Shown here: piece after piece, positions 1 to 6,834 of the stretch | Layout of the letters: each line of letters begins with the position of its first letter | Numbering within the stretch: position 1 is the first letter of the stretch | NCBI GenBank assembly: GCA_017394565.1 | Contig: JAFPXW010000040.1 | Span: 1-10,186 of the forward strand | Source: Oscillospiraceae bacterium | GTDB lineage: Bacteria > Bacillota > Clostridia > Oscillospirales > Ruminococcaceae | DNA: 10,186 bases | Direction: 5' to 3' | The notes under the pieces: generated by a model | The model's database searches: none | What the model was told of the DNA's origin: nothing | What the model saw: the letters and a program-made list of their open reading frames with translations, nothing else | Translations under genes and position numbers: made by a program

Positions 1-401
1 ATACTTCTGTAGCAGCATCCTTCCCGGATCCGATCGACGCTGAGATCGCTATTGAGAACGTAAAGTCCACTGAGATCCCGGCTGACAAGATGGGCCTGGA
101 TATCGGTACTGAGACACAGAAGCTCTTTGCTGACGCTGTCAAGACCGCTAAGACCGTTGTTTGGAACGGCCCGATGGGTGTATTCGAGAACCCGACTCTG
201 GCACAGGGTACCATCGCAGTCGCACAGGCACTGGCTGAGACCGATGCTACCACCATCATCGGCGGCGGCGACTCCGCAGCAGCAGTTATGCAGCTGGGCT
301 TCGCTGACAAGATGAGCCACATCTCCACCGGCGGCGGCGCTTCCCTCGAGTACCTCGAAGGCAAGGTACTGCCGGGCGTTGCAGTTATCGCTGAAAAATA
401 A
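1..401 (+). CDS. pgk: Phosphoglycerate kinase, C-terminal part (5' end outside window)
   Basis: This is the last ~132 codons of phosphoglycerate kinase, which transfers the 1-phosphate of 1,3-bisphosphoglycerate to ADP in cytosolic glycolysis. The frame is open from base 3 to the TAA at 399-401. Visible family landmarks, in order, are the IPADKMGLDIG segment, WNGPMGVFE, the nucleotide-binding GGGDSAAAV loop and the STGGGASLE motif near the C-terminus. These form the ATP-binding C-domain, and it ends at the usual point (LPGVAVIAEK), so the 3' end is complete. Only the N-terminal half is missing, and that is due to the window edge. Codon use is strongly biased, as in highly expressed genes. It is followed on the same strand by a small membrane gene, tpiA and gpmI, so it is probably the upstream member of a glycolytic operon. 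Identity is near certain. Confidence 0.97.
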   Translation, partial: TSVAASFPDPIDAEIAIENVKSTEIPADKMGLDIGTETQKLFADAVKTAKTVVWNGPMGVFENPTLAQGTIAVAQALAETDATTIIGGGDSAAAVMQLGFADKMSHISTGGGASLEYLEGKVLPGVAVIAEK

Positions 402-434
402 GGTGCGGCAGTCCGCACTGACGAGTTTGGGAGA

Positions 435-500
435 GGGACAGGTTCTCACTCCATTCTCCGCAATGTGCCCAAAGGCTTGCGCCTAAGGGCACAAAGCTGG
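435..500 (+). repeat. Intergenic direct repeat, copy 1, with hairpin
   Basis: This ~66-base unit is repeated almost exactly at 523-589; the two copies start 88 bases apart. It holds a hairpin at 464-493. The outer stem TGTGCCC/GGGCACA flanks a symmetric AA/AA internal loop, and the inner stem AGGC/GCCT closes a TTGC loop. There is no T-tract, so it is not a classical terminator. It lies between pgk and the small membrane gene and could affect mRNA stability or be a dispersed REP-like element. Its function is unknown. Confidence 0.8.
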
Positions 501-522
501 GTTGGTCAAATGGCGAGTGAGT

Positions 523-589
523 GGGACAGGTTCTCACTCCATTCTCCGCAATGTGTCCAAAGGCTTGCGCCTTCCGGGCACAAAGCCGG
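523..589 (+). repeat. Intergenic direct repeat, copy 2, with hairpin
   Basis: This is the second copy of the unit at 435-500. The hairpin is kept at 552-582. One C in the 5' arm is replaced by T (TGTGTCC against GGGCACA), which still pairs as U-G in RNA. The inner AGGC-TTGC-GCCT hairpin is unchanged. The unpaired 3' side of the internal loop is TCC instead of AA. A further dyad, GAGTGAG (515-521) with CTCACTC (533-539), overlaps its start and is absent from copy 1. Preservation of pairing suggests the RNA fold matters, but two copies are thin evidence. Confidence 0.8.
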
Positions 590-626
590 AGCATTCAATT
601 TTAATCAGATAAGGGGCGTGTGATCT

Positions 627-950
627 ATGAAGAAGCAGGAAGCTGTTACATTTAAAGTGCCGGAAATTTCTCTGCGCACGGTGGAAGTACCGCAGGCTGT
701 GACCGATATGATCGTATCGAAGGTCGAAAAGGTCAAGGCGAAGAAGGATGATGTCCTGACGCGCGTGCTGAATTATGAGCATACCCCGATCATTACCGCA
801 GCAGCGGTCGGATTCCTCGCAGGTGTGGTCGTTGGCTTCATGGTATCGCCGGTCAAGAAGGGTATCACCATCGGCAGCAATAATGCGGTCACACACAACG
901 ATTATTCGGACGATTACGACGATTTCGAGGATTACGAGGAAGACGAATAA
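627..950 (+). CDS. Small single-span membrane protein, YtxH-like, acidic tail
   Basis: This 107-residue protein has no clear function. Residues 1-50 are amphipathic and rich in Lys and Val. Residues ~55-74 form one membrane span with small residues (AAAVGFLAGVVVGFMVSP) followed by KK, which resembles the glycine-rich span of YtxH-family general-stress proteins. The C-terminus is strikingly acidic: 11 of the last 16 residues are Asp or Glu, interspersed with Tyr and Phe. The ATG at 627 is preceded by AAGGGG at 611-616, ten bases upstream. The gene ends 24 bases before the tpiA start, on the same strand, so it is probably cotranscribed with glycolytic genes. The YtxH-like label rests on the shape of the span only. 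The reading frame is convincing because of its ribosome binding site, length and coherent domain layout. Confidence 0.85.
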   Translation: MKKQEAVTFKVPEISLRTVEVPQAVTDMIVSKVEKVKAKKDDVLTRVLNYEHTPIITAAAVGFLAGVVVGFMVSPVKKGITIGSNNAVTHNDYSDDYDDFEDYEEDE

Positions 951-974
951 TCTCATAGTAAAGGAGTTTTTCCC

Positions 975-1750
975 ATGAATAAGGCAGTAAGAAAGGCAAT
1001 CATTGCCGGCAACTGGAAGATGAACAAGACACGTCCGGAGGCGAAGGCGCTCATCGAGGGCATCAAGCCGCTGGTGGCAAACGCTGAGGGCAAGGTAGAG
1101 GTCATCACCTGCGTACCGTTCACCAACCTGGAGACCGCAGTGGCAGCAACCGCTGGCAGCAATGTCAAGGTTGGCGCTGAGAACGTACATTCGAGAAGTC
1201 CGGCGCATTCACCGGCGAGATCTCCGCAGATATGCTCGTTGAGGTCGGCGTAGAGTACGTTGTGATCGGTCACTCCGAGAGAAGACAGTACTTCGGTGAG
1301 ACCGACGAGACTGTCAACAAGAGAACCGCAGCCGCTCTGGCAGCAGGTCTGAAGCCCATCGTTTGCGTGGGTGAGCTCAAGTGGGAGCGCGAGTGCAACA
1401 TCACTGAGGAAGTCATCGCTCGCCAGATCAAGCTCGACCTGTGGAACGTTTCCGCTGAGGACGTCAAGAAGGTCGTTATCGCTTACGAGCCGGTATGGGC
1501 GATCGGTACCGGTCTGACCGCTACCCCGGATCAGGCACAGGAAGTTTGCGCATTCATCCGCGCACAGCTCGCTAAGCTCTACGATCAGGCAACTGCTGAT
1601 GCTGTCACCATCCAGTACGGCGGTTCTATGAACGCTAAGAATGCAGCAGAGCTGCTCGCAAAGCCGGACATCGACGGCGGTCTCATCGGCGGTGCTTCCC
1701 TCAAGGCTGAGGACTTCAACGTGATCGTTCAGGCAGCTGTCAACGGCTAA
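975..1750 (+). pseudogene. tpiA: Triosephosphate isomerase, frame broken by one-base deletion
   Basis: This gene encodes the enzyme that interconverts dihydroxyacetone phosphate and glyceraldehyde 3-phosphate. The 5' frame (from ATG 975, with AAGGAG at 961-966) carries AGNWKMNK with the substrate-binding Asn and Lys, and runs to AENVH. The rest of the enzyme continues in another frame to TAA 1748-1750: GHSERRQYF with the catalytic His, AYEPVWAIGTG with the catalytic Glu, YGGSMN, and GGLIGGASL. The family expects VHFEKSGAFTGE. The DNA reads CATTCGAG where CATTTCGAG would restore it, so one T is missing at about 1190-1191. With that base added the protein would be 258 residues, a normal length. 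Every catalytic residue is present, and the damage is a single base in a T run in an essential glycolytic gene. A sequencing or assembly error is therefore more likely than true loss, but the sequence as given cannot make the full enzyme. Confidence 0.93.
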
Positions 1751-1774
1751 GCGAAAAAAGCATAAACTGCTTTT

Positions 1775-1854
1775 CCCCCGCTTTTGGCTCAAAAGCGGGC
1801 GGGGAGGGAGTTTGAGGGAGGGGCAGCGCTCCTCCCTCATTCGCCGTCAGGCGA
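1775..1854 (+). other. Cluster of three hairpins between tpiA and gpmI
   Basis: Three consecutive inverted repeats fill the 134-base gap. The first is CCCGCTTTT (1777-1785) with AAAAGCGGG (1791-1799), a perfect 9-bp stem with a 5-base loop, extendable by CC/GG across a bulge. The second is TGAGGGAGG (1813-1821) with CCTCCCTCA (1831-1839), another perfect 9-bp stem. The third is TCGCC (1841-1845) with GGCGA (1850-1854). None is followed by a T-tract on the plus strand, so they do not look like simple terminators. Likely roles are mRNA processing or stability within the operon, or dispersed repeat debris. Confidence 0.7.
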
Positions 1855-1884
1855 TTACTTTACCCAAGAAAGGAAAGATTTCCA

Positions 1885-3402
1885 ATGGCAAAGAAACCCG
1901 TAGCACTCATCATCATGGACGGCTATGGCTACAATCCGGATTCCTACGGCAACGCGATCATGGCTGCAAAGAAGCCGAATCTGGACAAGTATATGCAGTG
2001 CCCGAACACCATCATCGGCGCATCCGGTCTGGACGTCGGTCTGCCGGACGGTCAGATGGGCAACTCTGAGGTCGGTCACACCAATATCGGTGCAGGCCGT
2101 ATCGTGTACCAGCAGCTCGTCAAGATCACCAAGTCCATCCAGGACGGCGATTTCTTCGAGAATCCGGCGCTCGTTCACTCTATGGAGAACGCCAAGAAGA
2201 ACGATTCCGCCCTGCATATCATGGGACTGCTCTCTCCGGGCGGCGTTCACTCCCACATGACGCATATCTACGGCATCGTGGAGATGGCAAAGAAGTTCGG
2301 TCTGGAGAAGGTTTACGTTCACGCATTCCTTGACGGCCGTGACGTTCCGCCGTCGTCTGCTGCGGAGTACATGGAGGAAGCAGTTGCTGAACTGAACAAG
2401 ATCGGTGTCGGCAAGGTCGCTACCATCGCCGGCAGATTCTATGCAATGGATCGTGACAACGCCTGGGATCGTGTCGAGAAGGCATACGCTGCACTCGTTT
2501 ACGGCGAGGGCGTGAAGGAAACCGATCCGGTTCAGGCGATCAGGAATTCCTACGCAAACGAAGTTACCGACGAGTTCATGCTGCCGACCGTCATCGAGGG
2601 CGGCGCTGCGATCCAGAAGGGCGACTCTGTCGTATTCGCAAACTTCCGTCCGGACCGCGCTCGTCAGATCACCCGCGCGTTCGTAGATCCGGAGTTCTCC
2701 GGCTTCGATCGTAAGAATGGCTATTTCCCGGTACATTTCGTATGCATGGCACAGTACGATGCCACCATGCCGAATGTAGAGGTCGCATTCCCGCCGGAGG
2801 AACTGACCATGACCATGGGCGAGTACCTCGCAAAGTGCGGCAAGACGCAGCTCAGAATCGCGGAGACGCAGAAGTACGCACACGTGACCTTCTTCTTCAA
2901 CGGCGGCGAGGAGAAGCAGTTCGAGGGCGAGGACAGAATCCTCATCAAGTCGCCGGATGTGGAAACCTTCGATATGAAGCCGGAAATGAGCGCATACGAG
3001 GTTTGCGACGCAGTTTGCGAGGCTATTGACAGCGACAAGTACGATGTCATCATCCTGAACTACGCAAACTGCGATATGGTCGGTCACACCGGCGTATTCG
3101 ATGCAGCTGTCCAGGCAGTAGAGGCTGTGGACGAGTGCGTAGGCAGAATGGTCGAGAAGATCCTCGCCAAGGGCGGTGCTGCGCTCATCACTGCTGACCA
3201 CGGCAATGCTGACAAGATGATGGAGCCGGACGGTTCTCCGTTCACCGCGCACACCACCAATCCTGTTCCGCTGATCGTTGTTGGCGCAGGCGATGTCAAG
3301 CTTCGTGAGGGCGGCGTGCTCGCTGACCTCGCTCCGACGATGCTCCAGCTTCTGGAGTTGCCGCAGCCGGCTGAGATGACTGGCAAGAGCCTGATCCTGT
3401 AA
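1885..3402 (+). CDS. gpmI: 2,3-bisphosphoglycerate-independent phosphoglycerate mutase
   Basis: This 505-residue cytosolic enzyme interconverts 3- and 2-phosphoglycerate using two Mn ions and a phosphoserine intermediate. It is full length for the family. The metal and catalytic residues are all visible: Asp12 (IIMDGYGY), the nucleophile Ser61 in DGQMGNSEVGHTNIG, His122 (GGVHSH), Arg152-Asp153 (LDGRDVPP), Asp397 and His401 (ANCDMVGHTG), Asp438-His439 (ADHGNADKM) and His456 (TAHTTNPVP). The phosphatase-like domain is split by the inserted transferase domain (roughly residues 75-300), as expected. ATG 1885 is supported by AGGA at 1871-1874 and by the standard N-terminus MAKKPVALIIMDG. It is the last gene of the pgk-tpiA-gpmI cluster and converges on the PAS-GGDEF-EAL gene. 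Its codon bias is the same as in pgk. Confidence 0.98.
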   Translation: MAKKPVALIIMDGYGYNPDSYGNAIMAAKKPNLDKYMQCPNTIIGASGLDVGLPDGQMGNSEVGHTNIGAGRIVYQQLVKITKSIQDGDFFENPALVHSMENAKKNDSALHIMGLLSPGGVHSHMTHIYGIVEMAKKFGLEKVYVHAFLDGRDVPPSSAAEYMEEAVAELNKIGVGKVATIAGRFYAMDRDNAWDRVEKAYAALVYGEGVKETDPVQAIRNSYANEVTDEFMLPTVIEGGAAIQKGDSVVFANFRPDRARQITRAFVDPEFSGFDRKNGYFPVHFVCMAQYDATMPNVEVAFPPEELTMTMGEYLAKCGKTQLRIAETQKYAHVTFFFNGGEEKQFEGEDRILIKSPDVETFDMKPEMSAYEVCDAVCEAIDSDKYDVIILNYANCDMVGHTGVFDAAVQAVEAVDECVGRMVEKILAKGGAALITADHGNADKMMEPDGSPFTAHTTNPVPLIVVGAGDVKLREGGVLADLAPTMLQLLELPQPAEMTGKSLIL

Positions 3403-3407
3403 AAACC

Positions 3408-3468
3408 CATCTTCACAAGATGCCACGGCACAAGTCTGCTCAAAAATCTGCTTGTGTCCCTTGTGAAG
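3408..3468 (+). other. Nested inverted repeats just after gpmI
   Basis: An outer 9-bp perfect dyad, CTTCACAAG (3411-3419) with CTTGTGAAG (3460-3468), encloses an inner one, GGCACAAG (3427-3434) with CTTGTGTC (3451-3458, one G-U pair). The left arm also forms a competing small hairpin, CATCTT-CAC-AAGATG (3408-3422). The structure starts 6 bases after the gpmI stop codon. No T-tract follows, so it may be a 3' stabilising structure or a weak terminator for the glycolytic operon. Confidence 0.55.
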
Positions 3469-3484
3469 AAAGGCTCAGATTTCA

Positions 3485-3532
3485 CAAAAATCGCAAAACA
3501 ACGCCCCTTTCGGCTCTGATCCGGAAGGGGCG
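3485..3532 (-). terminator. Terminator of the PAS-GGDEF-EAL gene
   Basis: Arms 3502-3513 and 3521-3532 form an 11-of-12 bp stem (CGCCCCTT core) with a 7-base loop. On the minus strand the hairpin is followed by TTGTTTTGCGATTTTT (3501 down to 3486), a T-rich tail typical of intrinsic terminators. It starts 17 bases after the minus-strand stop codon at 3549. Plus-strand RNA would have a G-U pair instead of the mismatch but no T-tract. Confidence 0.75.
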
Positions 3533-3548
3533 ATCTGTATGTACACAG

Positions 3549-5834
3549 TCAGGCGATGTGCTTATTGCAGAAACTCTCGAAATCCTCAAGCGGCATGGGC
3601 TTGGCGAAGAAGTAACCCTGGAACAGCCGGCAGCGCATCTGCGAGAGCATATGGTACTGTTCCTCCGTCTCCACACCCTCGGTGAGGGAGGAGATGCCCA
3701 GGTCGTCGGAGAGATTGATGATATTCTGGACGATGGTCTGGGATTTCTGTTCGTCGCGGGCCTTGCTGAGGAATTTCATGTCGATCTTGAGAACGTCTAC
3801 CGGCATATCCTTGAGCAGATTCAGCGAAGAATAGCCGGATCCAAAGTCGTCCATCTCCACGATGAAGCCTGCCTCCCGGAACGCGCTGATGATCTTCATG
3901 CGTTCGTCGGCGTCGGTCATCATGACGGTTTCCGTGATCTCGATGCGCAGCAGCTGCGAATCGATGCCGAATTCCTTGACCAGCCCCTTGATCTCGGCCA
4001 GCACGTCGATGAAGTAGAAATCCTTCGGCGAGATATTGACCGAAATGAACAGATCCCTGTGCGCAGGCGAGGACTTCCAGTCGCGGAGGATCTCGCACGA
4101 ACAGCGCCACATATGGCGATCGACTTCGACGATCATGCCGTTCTTTTCAAAGACCGGGATAAAGGAGCCCGGCGACAGGAAGCCATCTGTCGGATGGATC
4201 CAGCGTGCCAGTGCCTCGGCGCCGACGATCCGGCCGGTCCGGTCTACGATGGGCTGGAGGAACGGCCGCAGCTGGCGCGTTTCGATCGCTTCGTGCAGCT
4301 GGGAGGAAATGTGCTGATCCCACAGCACCTTGTCACGCAGGTTGTTGTCGTAGAAGGCGACGTGCTTCTGGTATTCGTCGCGGATGGTGGAGAGCGCCAG
4401 ATGCGCACGGTCGAACATGACTGCGACGTCCAGACGGGTATCAATGATCCGGAATACGCCGAGATGGATCAGGATATGGTATTCCAGAGTCCCTTCCATC
4501 ACGACGAATTTGCCGAGTTCTTCCTCGAAATGTGCTTCGTCGAATTCATTGGCCGGCACGCAGATGCCAAAGGTATCGCCGCCCAGCCTGCCATAGATGC
4601 TGTTGGCGGAGAACTGGGAGCGGATCCACTGGGCGATGCAGCGCAGGGCGTAGTCACCGAATGCATTGCTGAAAAGATCGTTGACGATCTTGAAGTTCTT
4701 GACATCCAGAAAAATGATCAGATACGACACGTCCGGATGCTGCGGCAGGAGCTTCTGGATGCCGGAATACAGCGATTCGCGGTTATAGAGCCCCGTCAGA
4801 CCGTCGTGTGTTGCCGTGAAGATCTCGTGCTTGATGCGCAGTGTTTCCTCCGTGGTATCGCGCACATTCAGGAAATTGCCGGCAGGGCGGCCTTTTTCAT
4901 CCGTGACGGTGTGCTTCTCGACCGTGTAGTACTTCGGATTCCGTTTCTCGCCGAGGACGAATTGCTCCGTCCATTCGTCACCCTTGCTACGCAGATCACC
5001 GAACATCTCATGCAGGTTTTCCGTGACGGCTTCAAAATTCTTTTCCACGCCGCCGGCAAGCTGCATTGCAGGTTCATTCGCCCAGATGCAGTGATCGCTT
5101 GCATCAAAGAAGAACAGGGCTTCCGGCATTCGTGATGCGATGCCCGCCAGCATCTGATCCAGCAGACGCATCGGGCGGTAGTACAGCGTGAAGTAGAACA
5201 CCAGCACACCGAAGGCACCGAAGCCGATCATCGACTTGTCGATGCGGTCCCGTGAGATGATCGAGAATGTCTGCCATGCCGTTCCGATGAACATGGAGAA
5301 GACGATCACCCAGTAGCGTTCTGCATAGATCCGCGCAGCACGCAGCGCCTTCAGCAGGAAGATGCCCATGACCGACAGGATGATGCTGTAGTCGAGGATC
5401 CGGTGATAGTACTGTCCAATGTGCGGGATCATCCGGAAGTCGGTGTCCATGGGTGTCGTGTAGGCCTCCAGCGTGAATGCCTGGCCGAAGAACGGATTGC
5501 AGACGTACTGGATCACATCGGCCGCGAGCAGAATACAGAGGATGATATCCATCGCGCGTTTGTTTTGATCGAGCGAGCAATATTCGCGTGTGTAGCGCAG
5601 GAGCGCCAGCATGACAAGATCCATGCCGATGTAGTAGCAGTAGCAGCCGATCAGCGTGGAGGTCTCCGTGTTAGAGCTGACGATGAGCAGATTTCCGAAC
5701 ACCGCCGGAATCAGGGATGCGATCAGCCAGCCGACACTCTTGCCGATGGGCTTGGGGGACAGGAAGGCGAAATACACACAGATGCCCAGACCGACAATGA
5801 TCAGGCTGAAAATATACATGAATAGTTCTCTCAT
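3549..5834 (-). CDS. Membrane PAS-GGDEF-EAL protein, probable c-di-GMP phosphodiesterase
   Basis: This 761-residue protein probably hydrolyses cyclic di-GMP in response to a membrane-linked signal. Residues ~1-222 hold about seven to eight hydrophobic segments, like the 7TM input region of some Firmicutes sensor kinases. Residues ~228-336 look like a PAS domain. The GGDEF domain (from HDGLTGLYNRESL, ~343-500) is degenerate: the signature reads RLGGDTF (GGDTF, residues 418-422), so the essential Glu is Thr, and DVKNFK replaces DxDxFK. The EAL domain is intact: E540 in EALARW, N600, E632 in IEITET, D662-D663 in MDDFGSGYS, K683, E719 and E722 in EGVE, Q739. I placed the start at ATG 5834. AGGTGA sits 5 bases upstream of it, and the longer in-frame ATG at 5936 lies upstream of the -10 box of the promoter at 5928-5957. 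It is a single-gene unit, convergent with gpmI. The sensed ligand is unknown. Confidence 0.93.
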   Translation of the reverse strand: MRELFMYIFSLIIVGLGICVYFAFLSPKPIGKSVGWLIASLIPAVFGNLLIVSSNTETSTLIGCYCYYIGMDLVMLALLRYTREYCSLDQNKRAMDIILCILLAADVIQYVCNPFFGQAFTLEAYTTPMDTDFRMIPHIGQYYHRILDYSIILSVMGIFLLKALRAARIYAERYWVIVFSMFIGTAWQTFSIISRDRIDKSMIGFGAFGVLVFYFTLYYRPMRLLDQMLAGIASRMPEALFFFDASDHCIWANEPAMQLAGGVEKNFEAVTENLHEMFGDLRSKGDEWTEQFVLGEKRNPKYYTVEKHTVTDEKGRPAGNFLNVRDTTEETLRIKHEIFTATHDGLTGLYNRESLYSGIQKLLPQHPDVSYLIIFLDVKNFKIVNDLFSNAFGDYALRCIAQWIRSQFSANSIYGRLGGDTFGICVPANEFDEAHFEEELGKFVVMEGTLEYHILIHLGVFRIIDTRLDVAVMFDRAHLALSTIRDEYQKHVAFYDNNLRDKVLWDQHISSQLHEAIETRQLRPFLQPIVDRTGRIVGAEALARWIHPTDGFLSPGSFIPVFEKNGMIVEVDRHMWRCSCEILRDWKSSPAHRDLFISVNISPKDFYFIDVLAEIKGLVKEFGIDSQLLRIEITETVMMTDADERMKIISAFREAGFIVEMDDFGSGYSSLNLLKDMPVDVLKIDMKFLSKARDEQKSQTIVQNIINLSDDLGISSLTEGVETEEQYHMLSQMRCRLFQGYFFAKPMPLEDFESFCNKHIA

Positions 5835-5927
5835 AATCATCACCTGCCTTGACCGCTGCAAGCGGCCGCAGCCTTTCTCTGATTTTTGCCGCGCCGGGGA
5901 CGGCGAAGCGATCCAATGATTACTTTC

Positions 5928-5957
5928 ATTATACATCTATATACAATAAATAATCAA
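5928..5957 (-). promoter_or_regulatory. Sigma-A-type promoter of the PAS-GGDEF-EAL gene
   Basis: The minus strand reads TTGATT (5957-5952), 18 bases, then a perfect TATAAT (5933-5928). Transcription would start near 5921, giving a leader of about 87 bases. The leader contains two short hairpins, CGCCG/CGGCG at 5892-5905 and CCGCT/AGCGG at 5853-5865. I see no c-di-GMP riboswitch core in the leader. The surrounding region is AT-rich compared with the coding sequence. Confidence 0.75.
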
Positions 5958-5976
5958 CTTCATTTTATGAAACTTG

Positions 5977-5989
5977 TGTAAATTTTACA
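5977..5989. promoter_or_regulatory. Perfect 13-base palindrome, possible operator
   Basis: TGTAAA-T-TTTACA lies 20 bases upstream of the -35 box of the minus-strand promoter. It is also the upstream side of the spoIIR intergenic region. Such a dyad suits a dimeric regulator, but AT-rich palindromes also arise by chance. The rest of the 5958-6219 gap shows only a small hairpin, CACCG/CGGTG at 6011-6024, and no convincing gene. Confidence 0.35.
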
Positions 5990-6219
5990 ATCGTGATAGC
6001 TGGAGAGATTCACCGTATGCGGTGCCTTTGCCTGGAGTCTGACCGGAAAAAAGTGGAGAAAAGCAAGCAGATCCAGCAATCATCGCACTGCCGCAGAGCC
6101 AGGACAGTCAGCTTCCGGCGACACGGTAACGTTTTCGGGGATTACAAAAAAATCGCATTTCTTTCGCTTCCTGAATAGATCTGGAGAAAACGGTCCATGC
6201 TACCACTGAGGTGATAATC

Positions 6220-6834
6220 ATGAAACGTCTGAAACTGGCGGCGATGCTTGGCATGGCCCTTGCGATCCTGTTCGGGAATTATGCGGATTTTACATCGCAT
6301 CTGCACGACCTGCAAAAAAATGTCCTCCGGCTGCACATCCTTGCGGATTCCGACAGCGCGGAGGATCAGGAATTGAAGCTTATGGTGCGCGATGCTTTGC
6401 TCTCGCACTCGGAGGAACTGTTTGCCGGATGCCGGACACTCGACGAGATGAAAGCACGCGCGTGGGAAGAACGCGAGACCATCCGGCTCATCGCGCAGAA
6501 TACCCTCGAACAAAACGGCTGCACCGATCCGGTCACGGTGCAGCTGGCACAGATGCAGTTCGATACGCGCGAATATGAGGAGATCACGATGCCCTCCGGC
6601 GAATACGAAGCCCTGCGCATCCTCATCGGCAAGGGCGAGGGGCACAACTGGTGGTGCGTGATGTATCCGCCGCTGTGCCTGCCGGCTGTGTCGGCGGAGG
6701 GGTATTTCGATGCGGAAACATCGGACTTCCTGACGCATCCGGAGGAGTACGAGGTCAAGTTCCGGTGCGTGGAGCTTCTGGAGGATTTGCAGGAGCGTTT
6801 CAGCCCCGAAACAGAGCCGATTTCCACACCGTGA
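6220..6834 (+). CDS. spoIIR: Stage II sporulation protein R
   Basis: This 204-residue protein is SpoIIR. In Bacillus it is made in the forespore under sigma-F, secreted into the intermembrane space, and triggers SpoIIGA to process pro-sigma-E in the mother cell. An N-terminal hydrophobic segment (residues ~5-20, after KRLK) serves for export. The family signatures are clear: VLRLHILADSDSAEDQELK (35-53) with MVRDALL, then MPSGEYEALRILIGKGEGHN (124-143) followed by WWCVMYPPLC. I chose ATG 6220, with GAGGTG at 6208-6213 six bases upstream. The GTG at 6211 is in frame but lies inside that ribosome binding site. I could not find a convincing sigma-F promoter. Its last 35 bases overlap the 3' end of the minus-strand ADP-ribosyltransferase-like gene. 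Confidence 0.95.
   Translation: MKRLKLAAMLGMALAILFGNYADFTSHLHDLQKNVLRLHILADSDSAEDQELKLMVRDALLSHSEELFAGCRTLDEMKARAWEERETIRLIAQNTLEQNGCTDPVTVQLAQMQFDTREYEEITMPSGEYEALRILIGKGEGHNWWCVMYPPLCLPAVSAEGYFDAETSDFLTHPEEYEVKFRCVELLEDLQERFSPETEPISTP

Noticed and set aside
435..589. CRISPR array
   Set aside because: There are only two copies, the repeat unit is longer than its spacer, and no cas genes are present.
953..1840. Minus-strand open frame opposite tpiA
   Set aside because: It has no motifs, and the tpiA sequence on the other strand is unmistakable despite the frameshift.
1855..3426. Long minus-strand open frame (523 codons) opposite gpmI
   Set aside because: gpmI carries every catalytic motif. 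The opposite frame has no family features and arises from high-bias codons.
3420..5135. Long plus-strand open frame (571 codons)
   Set aside because: It lies antisense to the PAS-GGDEF-EAL gene, has no recognisable motifs or membrane pattern, and only reflects the biased codon use of the real gene.
5835..5921. Possible c-di-GMP riboswitch in the leader of the phosphodiesterase gene
   Set aside because: Two small hairpins exist, but no GEMM-type conserved core is visible.
6000..6045. TGGAGAGATTCACCG... resembling the start of a glycine riboswitch
   Set aside because: The conserved CCGAAGG and CAGGxAAAAGGAC cores are missing in the expected order, and the downstream gene is spoIIR.
5993..6178. 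61-codon plus-strand open frame upstream of spoIIR
   Set aside because: It has no ribosome binding site, a composition rich in basic residues and no domain signs.
6183..6191. GGAGAAAAC as a sigma-F -10 element for spoIIR
   Set aside because: It resembles the GGnRAnAMT consensus, but no acceptable -35 lies 14-16 bases upstream.
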